From Colwellia sp. RSH04 (GTDB lineage: Bacteria; Pseudomonadota; Gammaproteobacteria; Enterobacterales; Alteromonadaceae), in NCBI RefSeq assembly GCF_003545765.1, contig NZ_QXIO01000002.1, positions 415,705 to 479,704 of the forward strand: 64,000 nucleotides of DNA, read 5' to 3'. Shown here piece after piece: positions 1 through 8,345 of the stretch. The notes beneath the pieces were generated by a model. The model did not search any database. It was given only the letters and a program-made list of their open reading frames with translations, and was not told the DNA's origin. A program made the position numbers and the translations under genes. Numbering within the stretch: the stretch's first letter is position 1; every line of letters starts with the position of its first letter.

Positions 1-2
1 CC

Positions 3-377
3 CTCGTTTACTTTTATCCTAAAGCAATGACACCTGGATGCACCGTACAAGCGCAAAATTTACGTGATGCTAAAAGTGAACTAGACGCGTTAAATGTTTC
101 TGTATTTGGTATTAGTCCAGATGAAGTAAAACGTTTAGATAAATTTTGCCTACGCGATGAATTAAACTTCACTTTATTATCAGATATAGATCATAAAGTC
201 GCCGATGATTTTGGTGTTTGGGGTTTGAAAAAATTTATGGGGAGAGAGTACGATGGTATCCATCGTTTAAGCTTCTTAGTGGGAACTGATGGTAAAATTG
301 CCCATGTTTTTAATAAATTCAAAACCAAAGACCACCACCAAGTGGTTTTAGATGTGCTTGCAGAACTTAAAGTCTAA
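3..377 (+). CDS. bcp: Bcp-type thioredoxin-dependent peroxiredoxin (5' partial)
   Basis: This is the C-terminal part of an AhpC/TSA-family peroxiredoxin of the Bcp (PrxQ) type, which reduces hydroperoxides in the cytoplasm at the expense of thioredoxin. The reading frame is open to the left edge, so the true start lies outside the window. The peroxidatic cysteine is visible in YFYPKAMTPGCT, and the rest follows E. coli Bcp closely (LNFTLLSD, FGVWG, FMGREYDGIHR). In E. coli Bcp a resolving cysteine lies five residues after the peroxidatic one; here that position is Gln (CTVQAQNLRD). The only other cysteine visible is in KFCLRD, so the recycling mechanism may differ. A bidirectional hairpin separates it from the convergent mgsA. 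Identity is secure; the mechanism is inferred. Confidence 0.93.
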   Translation, partial: LVYFYPKAMTPGCTVQAQNLRDAKSELDALNVSVFGISPDEVKRLDKFCLRDELNFTLLSDIDHKVADDFGVWGLKKFMGREYDGIHRLSFLVGTDGKIAHVFNKFKTKDHHQVVLDVLAELKV

Positions 378-401
378 AATACCAGCTCATCAAAAATAAA
401 T

Positions 402-434
402 AACGGTCGCATTGTAAAATACGACCGTTTTTTT
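402..434. terminator. Bidirectional terminator between bcp and mgsA
   Basis: The arms AACGGTCG and CGACCGTT form an 8-bp perfect stem around a 12-nt loop, followed on the plus strand by a run of T. The gene on each side runs towards it. The T tract reaches the mgsA stop codon, so the hairpin is tightly packed between the two genes. Confidence 0.85.
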
Positions 435-900
435 ATTGAGTGCGTTTTTTCATATAACTTTGATAATCAGGTATTTCAATTTCACATGCCTGGCTCATAC
501 TCGCCGACTCCATTAAAAAGTTAGCGCTAGACTTATTGGTTGCACATGGAATATTCCATACAGCAGCTAGTCTTAAAAGCGCCTTAACATCAGGATCATG
601 AGGTACCGCATCAAGTGGATCCCAAAAAAATATCATCACATCAATTTTACCTTCCGTAATTAATGCCCCTAATTGTTGGTCTCCCCCCATTGGGCCTGAA
701 TACAAACAATTCACTGGTTGATTAATATGCTTTGATAATAACGTTCCCGTAGTACCTGTTGCATAAAGCTGATGCTGTGCAAGTTGCTCTGATTTCTGTG
801 TTGCCCACGCTAATAAATCTGCTTTCATGTTATCATGAGCGACTAACGCCATACGTTTTTGTTTAGGCAGCGTGCGCTTGATATACCCCATTGTATTCAT
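433..900 (-). CDS. mgsA: Methylglyoxal synthase
   Basis: The gene encodes 155 residues, the usual size for MgsA, which converts dihydroxyacetone phosphate to methylglyoxal and phosphate as a bypass of lower glycolysis when phosphate is short. Family landmarks are LVAHDNMK near the N-terminus, the phosphate-binding [23 protein letters not shown] with the catalytic Asp, and [20 protein letters not shown] with the conserved His and Asp. Similarity to E. coli MgsA extends along the whole chain. It is transcribed convergently to bcp and separated from perM by about 48 bases, so a shared transcript with perM and the TusA-like gene upstream is possible. Confidence 0.95.
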   Translation of the reverse strand: MNTMGYIKRTLPKQKRMALVAHDNMKADLLAWATQKSEQLAQHQLYATGTTGTLLSKHINQPVNCLYSGPMGGDQQLGALITEGKIDVMIFFWDPLDAVPHDPDVKALLRLAAVWNIPCATNKSSANFLMESASMSQACEIEIPDYQSYMKKRTQ

Positions 901-948
901 CTAGTAACACCTCTAATTTTGTTTATCAAAGCTCAAGCATTGAGATAT

Positions 949-2031
949 TTATGCCTCTTCGATGGGCTTATGTTCATCTTCATTTGAAGAAGGCCAGGCA
1001 CTAACAACCGCTTTAACTAACGTTGCTAAAGGTATCGCAAAAAATACTCCCCAAAAGCCCCATAATCCACCAAAAAATATCACGGCGATAATAATAGTGA
1101 CAGGATGCAAATTTACCGCCTCAGAAAATAACAATGGCACTATCACATTACCATCTATTGTTTGAATAATGCCATAAGCAAGCATGACGTAGCCAAATTC
1201 ACTGGTAAAACCAAATTGGAAAAGTGCGACTAAACATACGGGTATTGTAACAACGGTGGCTCCTACATAAGGTACCAACACCGACAAACCAACTAACACC
1301 CCAAGCAGTACCGCATAATTTAATCCTAAGAAAATAAAAGCAACCGTTGATGCAACACCAACAATAAATATCTCAATAACTTTACCGCGAATATAATTAA
1401 GAATTTGTTGATACATTTCTCGACCAACCTGTGTTGCCATTCTGCGTTCTTTTGGTAAAAAACTAGTAAAGTATTCGACAAGTTCCTGTTTGTCTTTTAA
1501 AAAGAAAAACACCATTAACGGTACTAAAATCAAGTAAACCATTAACGCAACGATATCTGAAATAGAATTTAAAGAAGCTTTTAAAGCAACCTCTCCCCAC
1601 TCAAGTAATTTGTCATTGACTAAATTAATAAAGGTTTCAATTTGTGATGCTTGGATGACCTCTGGATACTTTTCAGGTAAGGTTAATAAAAAACCTTTCC
1701 CTTGTGTAATCATATTCGGTACTTCTTGCAACAAGTTACTACTTTGCTTCCAAATTATTGGCATAAGTCCAAATAAGCCAACCAATGCAAAGCCAATAAA
1801 TGCCGTAACAACCGCTATTGTTGCTGGCGTTCTCGCGATAGCGTTCAGGCGTGTAAGCTTGTTGACAGGTAAGTCTAATAAAAAGGCAATGGCAACTGCA
1901 ACGAATACAGGCATCAGTAAACTGCTAAACATTGCAATGAATAAAAATAAACATAACAATATTACAACTAAGGTAACAGCGTTTGGATCTGAAAACTTAC
2001 GCATATACCAAGCAGTAAATAATTTAATCAT
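949..2031 (-). CDS. perM: PerM / AI-2E family membrane transporter
   Basis: This 360-residue inner-membrane protein belongs to the AI-2E transporter (PerM/YfgO) family. The sequence shows paired hydrophobic segments near residues 20-55 and 65-95, a hydrophilic central stretch, then several more membrane spans from about 150 and 205 onward. The family-typical region DGNVIVPLLFSEAVNLHP lies in the C-terminal half. Members have been proposed to export signalling molecules or solutes, or to act as ion antiporters; the substrate here cannot be read. In E. coli perM sits beside bepA, and the same pairing holds here with a small TusA-like gene between. The TusA-like gene ends six bases upstream, implying cotranscription. 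Confidence 0.9.
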   Translation of the reverse strand: MIKLFTAWYMRKFSDPNAVTLVVILLCLFLFIAMFSSLLMPVFVAVAIAFLLDLPVNKLTRLNAIARTPATIAVVTAFIGFALVGLFGLMPIIWKQSSNLLQEVPNMITQGKGFLLTLPEKYPEVIQASQIETFINLVNDKLLEWGEVALKASLNSISDIVALMVYLILVPLMVFFFLKDKQELVEYFTSFLPKERRMATQVGREMYQQILNYIRGKVIEIFIVGVASTVAFIFLGLNYAVLLGVLVGLSVLVPYVGATVVTIPVCLVALFQFGFTSEFGYVMLAYGIIQTIDGNVIVPLLFSEAVNLHPVTIIIAVIFFGGLWGFWGVFFAIPLATLVKAVVSAWPSSNEDEHKPIEEA

Positions 2032-2037
2032 AATTGG

Positions 2038-2334
2038 TTAATCTCTTGAATCTATCTTCTTATTTTCAATAGTAATTTCTATAATGCCATTAGCGATTGT
2101 CTGTTGGCTATAGCAATATCCCTGTTTTATCAAAAACTTTGGGATATCACTGACAGAAGCTAGATCATTAATGCGAATAACACACTGATCATCAACAGCC
2201 ATTTTTTTTAAAATCAATCGCATATTCACTAACGGAACAGGACATTTTTCTTGAGTACCATCATATTTATGTATCATAATAAAATGCGAACTGGTCTTTA
2301 GTTTACAGGGGTATTTTGCGACAATTATACCCAT
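2038..2334 (-). CDS. TusA/SirA-like sulfurtransferase-fold protein
   Basis: This small protein carries the TusA-family signature EKCPVPLVNMR, in which the Cys of CPxP is the sulfur-carrying residue in true TusA. Two starts are possible. The start used here has a CAGGA Shine-Dalgarno and gives 98 residues. An internal Met at 2277 (MIHKYDG) gives 79 residues, which is the usual family length, but has no visible ribosome-binding site. The extra N-terminal residues look unlike the family, so the shorter form remains possible. It precedes perM by six bases on the minus strand. TusA relays sulfur for tRNA 2-thiouridine synthesis, but this copy lacks other tus genes nearby, so its role is open. Confidence 0.8.
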   Translation of the reverse strand: MGIIVAKYPCKLKTSSHFIMIHKYDGTQEKCPVPLVNMRLILKKMAVDDQCVIRINDLASVSDIPKFLIKQGYCYSQQTIANGIIEITIENKKIDSRD

Positions 2335-2382
2335 GACCGAATCCTGAGTTAAAGCATTAATGTTGTAAGGAAATATAACTCA

Positions 2383-2994
2383 ATGACTTCTCTATCTGCT
2401 CAATCAAGTTTAAAAGAGATAAACGCACTCAAGAAAAAAATAAATTGGGGCGATATTCCTGCTATTTATCACCTAGTGTCTTCATCTGTTGGTGATCTCG
2501 ATAATATTTTATCTCATGGTTTTGATAGCGCTTATAAAAGAATATTAAATCCAAGCACATGGAATCACTCAGTTTTTGATTCATACAAAGATGAAAGCGG
2601 CCACTTAACAGTTCGTCATAAGCCTGAAGTGTATTTACGACATGAATTTAATGACATGGGCTATGAATTACATTTCTTCTTGATAGTCAATGGACGAATA
2701 ATCCATGAGCCAATGATTAAACATCCTGATTGCCCCTTTTTGAGCTGGACACCAGAAACTACTCAAATGCTTTTTCGTATTAATAGCTTAGTTGCTTTTT
2801 CTGTCTTTAGTTATCAAAGTGGCGATGAAGCAGATCTCGCTCTCATTAGGTTTGCACACTTAACCGTTGAGAAATTAATTAACAATTTAAGCGAATTTTT
2901 TAATATAACAGAAGTCAAAGGTTACACTATTGCACAATTTTATCAGGAAATTGCTAAAAGAGATGGTAATATCCTTAACCCAGAAACAAATTGA
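2383..2994 (+). CDS. Hypothetical cytoplasmic protein, 203 aa
   Basis: I do not recognise this protein. It has no signal peptide or membrane span. It is fairly rich in aromatic residues and histidine (SVFDSYKDESGH, YELHFFLIVNGRIIHEP, HPDCPFLSW) and has a mixed alpha/beta look. A Shine-Dalgarno AAGGA lies about nine bases before the ATG. It is transcribed divergently from the TusA-like/perM genes and in the same direction as bepA, with 70 bases between. Codon use looks like its neighbours, so it is a real resident gene and not a shadow ORF. No function can be assigned from sequence alone. Confidence 0.75.
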   Translation: MTSLSAQSSLKEINALKKKINWGDIPAIYHLVSSSVGDLDNILSHGFDSAYKRILNPSTWNHSVFDSYKDESGHLTVRHKPEVYLRHEFNDMGYELHFFLIVNGRIIHEPMIKHPDCPFLSWTPETTQMLFRINSLVAFSVFSYQSGDEADLALIRFAHLTVEKLINNLSEFFNITEVKGYTIAQFYQEIAKRDGNILNPETN

Positions 2995-3064
2995 AAAACA
3001 TAAATAATTAACTGAACAGCCAATAAATCATTTCATCTTTATTGAGTTTCAACAGGATCCACTA

Positions 3065-4534
3065 TTGTTTAATTTAAAAACCTTTTTACAAGCGAGTTCT
3101 TTTACTTTATCCATTGCTATTGCAACAAGTTTTGATGCTAATGCCTTCATTGGTCAAAATGATAAAAATAAATTACCCGAAATTGGCACGTCAGCTTTCA
3201 GTGTTTTATCGTTAGATAAAGAGCGACAAATTGGCCAGGCGATGATGCGTCAATTGCGCGCTAGTTCACCCCTCATTCAAGACCCAGTCTTGATTGAATA
3301 TATTAATGACCTCGGCAATCAATTAGTTAAAAATGCACAAGATGTTCACTACGCGTTCGAGTTTTTTATTATCAATAATGATGAATTAAATGCATTCGCT
3401 TTTTTTGGTGGTCATGTTGGTATTCATAGTGGTTTAATCACAACGGCAGATACAGAAAGTGAACTTGCCTCAGTTATTGCCCATGAAATATCACACGTTA
3501 CTCAACGCCATTTAGCTCGCCGCCTTGAATCACAAAGCCAAACACAAGCATTAACGATGGCAGGTATGATATCAGGTGTTTTGCTTAGTTTAGTTAACCC
3601 TACAATGGGTATGGCAGCGTTAAGTGCAAGTATGGCAGCTTCACAACAAGCCAGTATTAATTACACCCGAGGTAATGAGAAAGAAGCGGATCGTGTTGGC
3701 ATAGCCTTATTGGCCAGTAGTAACTTTGACCCACAAGGTGCACCCAGCTTTTTTGCTAAAATGTCTGAAAAGTATCGCTATGCCAGTAAACCACCAGCCA
3801 TGTTACTGACTCACCCCTTACCTGAATCACGTATAGCTGATGCACGCCAAAGAGCACATAACTACCCTGTTCGACCTTTAGCCCCCAAATTAGAATTTGA
3901 ACTAGCTAAAGCACGAATTAAATCTAGATATCAAGGTGATGGCGAAGCAAATATTAATTTTTATCAACGTCAATTAGACAAGAAAACTTATATTCTCAAA
4001 GAAGCCGCTTTATATGGCTTAGCGCTCTCATATTTTGAAGAAAAAAAGTATCAGCCAGCTAAAAAGGTACTGATACAATTATTACAAAATGATAAACATA
4101 ACCTATTTTATGTTGATGCGTTAACCGATGTGTATTTGTCTGCTAAAGAGTTTGATGCTGCATTAACCATGTTAGCTGAGTTGAATTTATTAATGCCTAA
4201 CAACCAGGTCGTAAGTTTAAACTATGGTAATGCTTTATTTACCGCTGATAAATACGATGAAGCCGTACAGGTATTACAAGACTTTTTGTTAGTACAACCC
4301 AATAACTTTATCGCCTACGATTTATTAACCTCTATTTATCGTAAACAAGGTAAAATGGGGTTAATGCACATGCATAAAGCTGAAGTGTTGGCTCTTTTAG
4401 GAGGGTATTCAAAGGCTGTTGATGAATTACAAACCAGTTATAGCTTCTTAGAGTCTAAGCCGCTACTTCAAAAGCGAATTAAAGCCAGAATATTACAATT
4501 TCAAGAACAAGAGAATCGTTTAAAACGTTTGTAA
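3065..4534 (+). CDS. bepA: BepA-like periplasmic M48 metalloprotease with TPR domain
   Basis: The 489-residue product matches BepA (YfgC), a periplasmic zinc protease and chaperone that helps assemble or remove LptD and other outer-membrane proteins at the BAM complex. A TTG start is supported by AGGA seven bases upstream and is followed at once by a signal peptide ending near DANA/F. The zinc motif is H140-E-I-S-H144, with a third ligand in NEKEADRVG (about E207). From about residue 300 to the end the sequence becomes helical TPR-like repeats (YGLALSYFEEKKY, NYGNALFTADKYDEA). The gene is followed by the ArsC-family gene yfgD, as in E. coli. Confidence 0.93.
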   Translation: MFNLKTFLQASSFTLSIAIATSFDANAFIGQNDKNKLPEIGTSAFSVLSLDKERQIGQAMMRQLRASSPLIQDPVLIEYINDLGNQLVKNAQDVHYAFEFFIINNDELNAFAFFGGHVGIHSGLITTADTESELASVIAHEISHVTQRHLARRLESQSQTQALTMAGMISGVLLSLVNPTMGMAALSASMAASQQASINYTRGNEKEADRVGIALLASSNFDPQGAPSFFAKMSEKYRYASKPPAMLLTHPLPESRIADARQRAHNYPVRPLAPKLEFELAKARIKSRYQGDGEANINFYQRQLDKKTYILKEAALYGLALSYFEEKKYQPAKKVLIQLLQNDKHNLFYVDALTDVYLSAKEFDAALTMLAELNLLMPNNQVVSLNYGNALFTADKYDEAVQVLQDFLLVQPNNFIAYDLLTSIYRKQGKMGLMHMHKAEVLALLGGYSKAVDELQTSYSFLESKPLLQKRIKARILQFQEQENRLKRL

Positions 4535-4621
4535 TAAACGGTAATAACACATGCTATAAACTCTAAACAAACTCATGTTAAAGCAAAAGCTTTACTCTTA
4601 ACACTTTATAAAGGAATCTCA

Positions 4622-4975
4622 ATGTATACAATTTACCACAACCCTAGATGCTCTAAAAGTCGTCAAACCTTTGCTTTACTCGAGCCTAAGGCTCAGGAAA
4701 GCAAACAAGAAATTACCATTGTCGAGTATTTAAAAACGCCATTGTCAGAAAAAGATATTACGGGTTTATTATCACAACTAGGATGTACTCCAATTGAGAT
4801 GATGAGAACAAAAGAAGATGAATTTAAAGCACAAAATTTAAAAGGTGCAGACGATGCTACCTTAATTAAAGCGATGGCTAACACACCAAAACTCATTGAG
4901 CGCCCTATTGTCTCCAATGGCTCTAAAGCAATTATTGGCCGCCCACCAGAAAACGTATTGTCGTTTTTCGCTTAG
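4622..4975 (+). CDS. yfgD: ArsC-family protein YfgD
   Basis: This 117-residue thioredoxin-fold protein belongs to the arsenate reductase (ArsC/Spx) family. It starts with MYTIYHNPRCSKSRQT, where the Cys corresponds to the ArsC catalytic cysteine, and has the typical IVEYLKTPL and ERPIVSNGSKAIIGRPPENV segments. No arsR, arsB or other arsenic gene is nearby. Its position directly after bepA matches E. coli yfgD, whose physiological role is not settled. The start has AAAGGA six bases upstream. The downstream DUF2069 gene begins 16 bases after its stop, so the two are probably cotranscribed. Confidence 0.9.
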   Translation: MYTIYHNPRCSKSRQTFALLEPKAQESKQEITIVEYLKTPLSEKDITGLLSQLGCTPIEMMRTKEDEFKAQNLKGADDATLIKAMANTPKLIERPIVSNGSKAIIGRPPENVLSFFA

Positions 4976-4990
4976 TTGTAATAATTACTT

Positions 4991-5392
4991 ATGAGCAATC
5001 AACGTATTTCAACAGATAATTTAAAAAAAATAGCGCTCGTTGGCTATTTTTCTTTACTTTTCTATATGCCTTTATGGTTATTAGTACTCAGCCCGAGTGA
5101 AAGCTTATCAACAGCAACAACGTTAGTCATGTTTACACTACCTTTATTATTCCCCCTTAAAGGCTTACTACAAGGCAAACCTTACACCTATGCTTGGTCT
5201 AATTTTATTGTATTAATCTACTTTCTACATGGTTTGACCACGTTCTGGGTGATCCCTGAAGACCGTATATGGGCAAGTATAGAACTAGTTTTTGCTACCA
5301 CTATGTTTTTGGGAGCAACATATTATGCTAAATATAGAGGACAAGAGCTTGGTTTGAGTATTAGAACCAAGAAGACAGATGCGAAAGAATAA
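4991..5392 (+). CDS. DUF2069 small inner-membrane protein
   Basis: The 133-residue product has four predicted membrane segments (about residues 12-34, 42-58, 66-84 and 92-112) and a basic, lysine-rich C-terminal tail. Length and pattern fit the DUF2069 family, often found near hda in marine gammaproteobacteria. No Shine-Dalgarno is evident, and the start lies 16 bases after yfgD, which suggests translational coupling or simple readthrough. The function of the family is unknown. Confidence 0.8.
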   Translation: MSNQRISTDNLKKIALVGYFSLLFYMPLWLLVLSPSESLSTATTLVMFTLPLLFPLKGLLQGKPYTYAWSNFIVLIYFLHGLTTFWVIPEDRIWASIELVFATTMFLGATYYAKYRGQELGLSIRTKKTDAKE

Positions 5393-5483
5393 ATCGAATC
5401 ACTGAATAGAGAAAACTTTGTATTGATATTAAGGATTATATGTCAATACAAAGTAATCGAGAAACTATAACCAAGGATTTCTT

Positions 5484-7412
5484 ATGCGCTATAAATATCC
5501 GCTTTTATCGACGATTATGGCATTATCACTTATCGGTTGTGGTGACAGCTCTGACCCCGACAATACTACCCCTCCTGTTCAATCGGTAGACAAAAACACA
5601 GTTTTACAGATTGAAGAGACTTTTAGAGTCAATCAAAGTGCTGAATTATTCCTGTTTTATCCAAATCATGAAATAACCAATATTAATTGGCAACAAACAG
5701 CAGGAAGCCCAATCAATCTGCTAGCCAAAACGAGTAAAGTCATTAGTTTCACTCCCAAAGAAGCAGGTGATTATCAGTTTAGTGTTAGCTTTTTAGTTAA
5801 TGGTATAAGCCAAACTATTGAGAAATCTATAACGGTACTTGAAGACAGTTCAAATATTACCGCTCGCCTTGCACATTCTGTAGCAATGGAAAATAAAGTT
5901 TCATTTCGGGTAACGACAAACGATAACATCAATCAGAATACAATTTCTTGGCAACAAACATCGGGACCAACGGTAAGTGTTAATTACGATGATAATACTG
6001 GTAATTATGCGATTTTTTTTGATGCCCCTGTTGTAAACCAAGACACATTAATAACCTTTGAAGCAAGCGCGTCAAATGCTGAGGGTGATTTTATTGATAA
6101 AGTTGCCGTTTTAGTTGAGCCTGCATATGCAATAACAGAGAGTTCATATTTTGATACACGTGTAGCGCACGTATTCCCTTACAGAGAAAACAGCCCTTAT
6201 GCCAATGATATAGTCGATTGTGTCTATTCAAATAAACTTACTAGTTCATGCACTTTAGCAACATTGCCTTTAATCGCTCAAGAAACACTCGGTGGTTCGC
6301 AAACGCCAAGCATTGAAGATATCATGAACAGAGTGGTAGTTTCACACCAATGGATGGGCGATCGTTTTAAAAATTTCATCACCCACTATGATAACCACAA
6401 TGATTTTAAACATTTATTAAGAGCCACAACGGCAATTGTTATCTCGTATGATGTCAGACCTTCATTCTATTGGGCAGCAACTGGCGCAATTTACCTTGAC
6501 CCTGAGAATTTTTGGTTATCACCACAAGAAAGAGACACAATTAACGAAGCGCCTGATTATCGTGCTGGTTTTGGTAAAGACTTGCAATTTGAAATGCCAT
6601 GGCGCTACGTAAAAGATAATGATTATGCTAGTCGCTATTTCAGTAAAAATAATAGAGTTACTCGTACAGAGCAAGATGGCTTATACCGATTAACCTCATT
6701 AATGTATCATGAGTTAGCACACGCAAATGACTTTTTCCCCAGTAATGAATGGTTCATTCATAGTAATGGCAGCCGTGTACTTGATGCAGCAACAAACAGT
6801 AATTTTGAATCCGATAAGCTATCAATAACCCATCCATTAAATAGCCAAGAAATGCGAAATCTCGCGCAGGTAAGATTTAAAGGTGAAACGGCAAGTGCAA
6901 ATCAAAAAGCTTATTTACCTACTGACATAGAGTCTTTCTTTGAACCCGATTCAGCAACAGATTTTTATGCCTATTCAAGTCTTCGTGAAGATTACGCAAT
7001 GTTGTTTGAAGAATTGATGATGTATTCTCGTTATGAGGTAAAAAGGGATGTTGCTATTACTAACCAGCCAACAGGCTCAGACATTAGTGGCGCTGACTAC
7101 ATCGTTGAATGGGGTCAACGAGGCAGGTTTGCAGAGCCAAAACTTAAGCAACGAGTATACTTTAGTGCTTCTCGTGTATTACCAGAATTTGATAGTAATA
7201 CCGCGTTAGAGAATGCTTCAGCGCCAATACCAATGATCGTTGGGGATAATTGGTTAGAAAACCTAACCATTAGTTCACAAAATACTAACTTCGTAAATAT
7301 GCTTATTCAAACAAGCAGTGCTCAGAATAAGCAATTAAACCTACCTATTGACAGTATTAACCCTATTGAGGATACACGGCGCTATTATCACAAAGATTTA
7401 CCTAAACACTGA
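5484..7412 (+). CDS. Secreted lipoprotein with Ig-like repeats and HExxH metalloprotease motif
   Basis: A 642-residue lipoprotein: the N-terminus has a signal peptide with the lipobox SLIGC at about residues 16-20, followed by an Asp/Pro/Thr-rich spacer. Residues about 35-210 contain two similar beta-sandwich-like segments, each with a WQQT motif (INWQQTAGSP and ISWQQTSGPT), resembling PKD/Ig-like repeats. The C-terminal two thirds carry LMYHELAHANDFF, an HExxH zinc motif, and later EDYAMLFEELMMYSRYEV, which could supply a third acidic ligand. I do not recognise the family. A surface or periplasmic zinc peptidase is inferred. The start has AAGGA six bases upstream, and a strong terminator follows the stop. 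Confidence 0.8.
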   Translation: MRYKYPLLSTIMALSLIGCGDSSDPDNTTPPVQSVDKNTVLQIEETFRVNQSAELFLFYPNHEITNINWQQTAGSPINLLAKTSKVISFTPKEAGDYQFSVSFLVNGISQTIEKSITVLEDSSNITARLAHSVAMENKVSFRVTTNDNINQNTISWQQTSGPTVSVNYDDNTGNYAIFFDAPVVNQDTLITFEASASNAEGDFIDKVAVLVEPAYAITESSYFDTRVAHVFPYRENSPYANDIVDCVYSNKLTSSCTLATLPLIAQETLGGSQTPSIEDIMNRVVVSHQWMGDRFKNFITHYDNHNDFKHLLRATTAIVISYDVRPSFYWAATGAIYLDPENFWLSPQERDTINEAPDYRAGFGKDLQFEMPWRYVKDNDYASRYFSKNNRVTRTEQDGLYRLTSLMYHELAHANDFFPSNEWFIHSNGSRVLDAATNSNFESDKLSITHPLNSQEMRNLAQVRFKGETASANQKAYLPTDIESFFEPDSATDFYAYSSLREDYAMLFEELMMYSRYEVKRDVAITNQPTGSDISGADYIVEWGQRGRFAEPKLKQRVYFSASRVLPEFDSNTALENASAPIPMIVGDNWLENLTISSQNTNFVNMLIQTSSAQNKQLNLPIDSINPIEDTRRYYHKDLPKH

Positions 7413-7429
7413 TCTCTAAGTAAATACTT

Positions 7430-7457
7430 AAAAGGCAATCTTTCAAGATTGCCTTTT
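7430..7457 (+). terminator. Rho-independent terminator after the metalloprotease lipoprotein gene
   Basis: A 13-bp perfect stem (AAAAGGCAATCTT paired with AAGATTGCCTTTT) with a two-base loop follows the stop codon by 17 bases and ends in T residues. Confidence 0.88.
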
Positions 7458-7462
7458 AGCTT

Positions 7463-7514
7463 TATGCTTTAATTTGTGCCGACATAGTTATGCTTTAATT
7501 TATGCCGACATAGT
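7463..7514. repeat. Two tandem copies of a 26-bp intergenic repeat
   Basis: Two head-to-tail 26-base units (7463-7488 and 7489-7514) differ at one position and share the core GCCGACATAGT. They sit between the terminator of the lipoprotein gene and the 3' end of hda. A third partial start (TATGCG) follows. No known function; a replication-slippage duplication is the simplest explanation. Confidence 0.8.
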
Positions 7515-7592
7515 TATGCGATTGTTTATCAATTTAACACAACAATAAGGAAAAATAGCAGCTAGGGAGCTATTTATTACCCCGATATGAGG

Positions 7593-8345
7593 TTAACTAA
7601 TATCTAATATTTCTTTGATAAAAGGAATTGTCACTTTGCGTTGCTCCCTAATTGAAGCTTTATCGAGTATATCTAACGTTTGAATTAAGCTTGTCATATC
7701 GCGACTTGATCTATTCAATAAAAAGCGTGTTGCTTCGTCAGAAATCATTAAACCTCGTTGCCGTGCTCTATGTTGTATCGCTAAGGTTTTATCATCATCT
7801 TCTAATGGTTTAACTTGTTCAATATAACCCCAACCTATGCGTGAAACTAAATCAGGTAAGGTAATACCTAACTTATTAATTGCTTCACTACCCGTAATAA
7901 TTAGGCAACTTTCATTTTCAATGGCTCGATTATACAAATCAAAAATGGCTTGTTGCCATTTAACATCGCCAGCAATTAATTCAATATCATCTAAACAAAT
8001 AAAATCTATTTGCTCCAAACCATCCAGTACTTCAACAGGTAACTGTTTTAGTTCAGAGCAAGAAAGACATACCGATGTTTTTTTCAATTGAGCCGCTAAA
8101 TTATTACATGCATGCAGCAAGTGTGATTTACCAACCCCCGGCAAGCCGAATAAATAAAAACTATGAGGTAGTTGATTAAAAAGTGCTAAAGAGTGATTCT
8201 CATGCTGCTCAGTTTCAACTTTATTTTGGCGAATGAAGCTAGTAAGTTGTACTAAAACACTATGATTTGGCTGCCCAATAAAACTGTCAAATGTTTCATC
8301 GTCAGGTAGCTGTACAGATAGCGCAAGTTGTGAAAGTTGCGTCAT
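7593..8345 (-). CDS. hda: Hda, DnaA regulatory inactivator
   Basis: Hda is a DnaA-like AAA+ protein that, with the DNA-loaded beta clamp, stimulates hydrolysis of DnaA-bound ATP and so limits re-initiation. The 250-residue chain shows an N-terminal clamp-binding-like segment (MTQLSQLALSVQLPD), Walker A LFGLPGVGKSHLL, Walker B FICLDDIELI, a sensor-like GSEAINKL, and a lid region ending in DILDKASI. I chose the start at 8345 because it overlaps the upstream stop as TAATG and matches the usual Hda N-terminus; a start four codons earlier is less likely. The coupling with the DUF2066 gene implies one transcript. Confidence 0.93.
   Translation of the reverse strand: MTQLSQLALSVQLPDDETFDSFIGQPNHSVLVQLTSFIRQNKVETEQHENHSLALFNQLPHSFYLFGLPGVGKSHLLHACNNLAAQLKKTSVCLSCSELKQLPVEVLDGLEQIDFICLDDIELIAGDVKWQQAIFDLYNRAIENESCLIITGSEAINKLGITLPDLVSRIGWGYIEQVKPLEDDDKTLAIQHRARQRGLMISDEATRFLLNRSSRDMTSLIQTLDILDKASIREQRKVTIPFIKEILDIS

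Noticed and set aside
1610..2041. Plus-strand ORF of 143 codons opposite perM
   Set aside because: It is the antisense shadow of a conserved membrane-protein gene and has no start signal.
4622..4975. Arsenic resistance locus
   Set aside because: The ArsC-family gene is the bepA-linked yfgD type, and no arsR or efflux gene is nearby.
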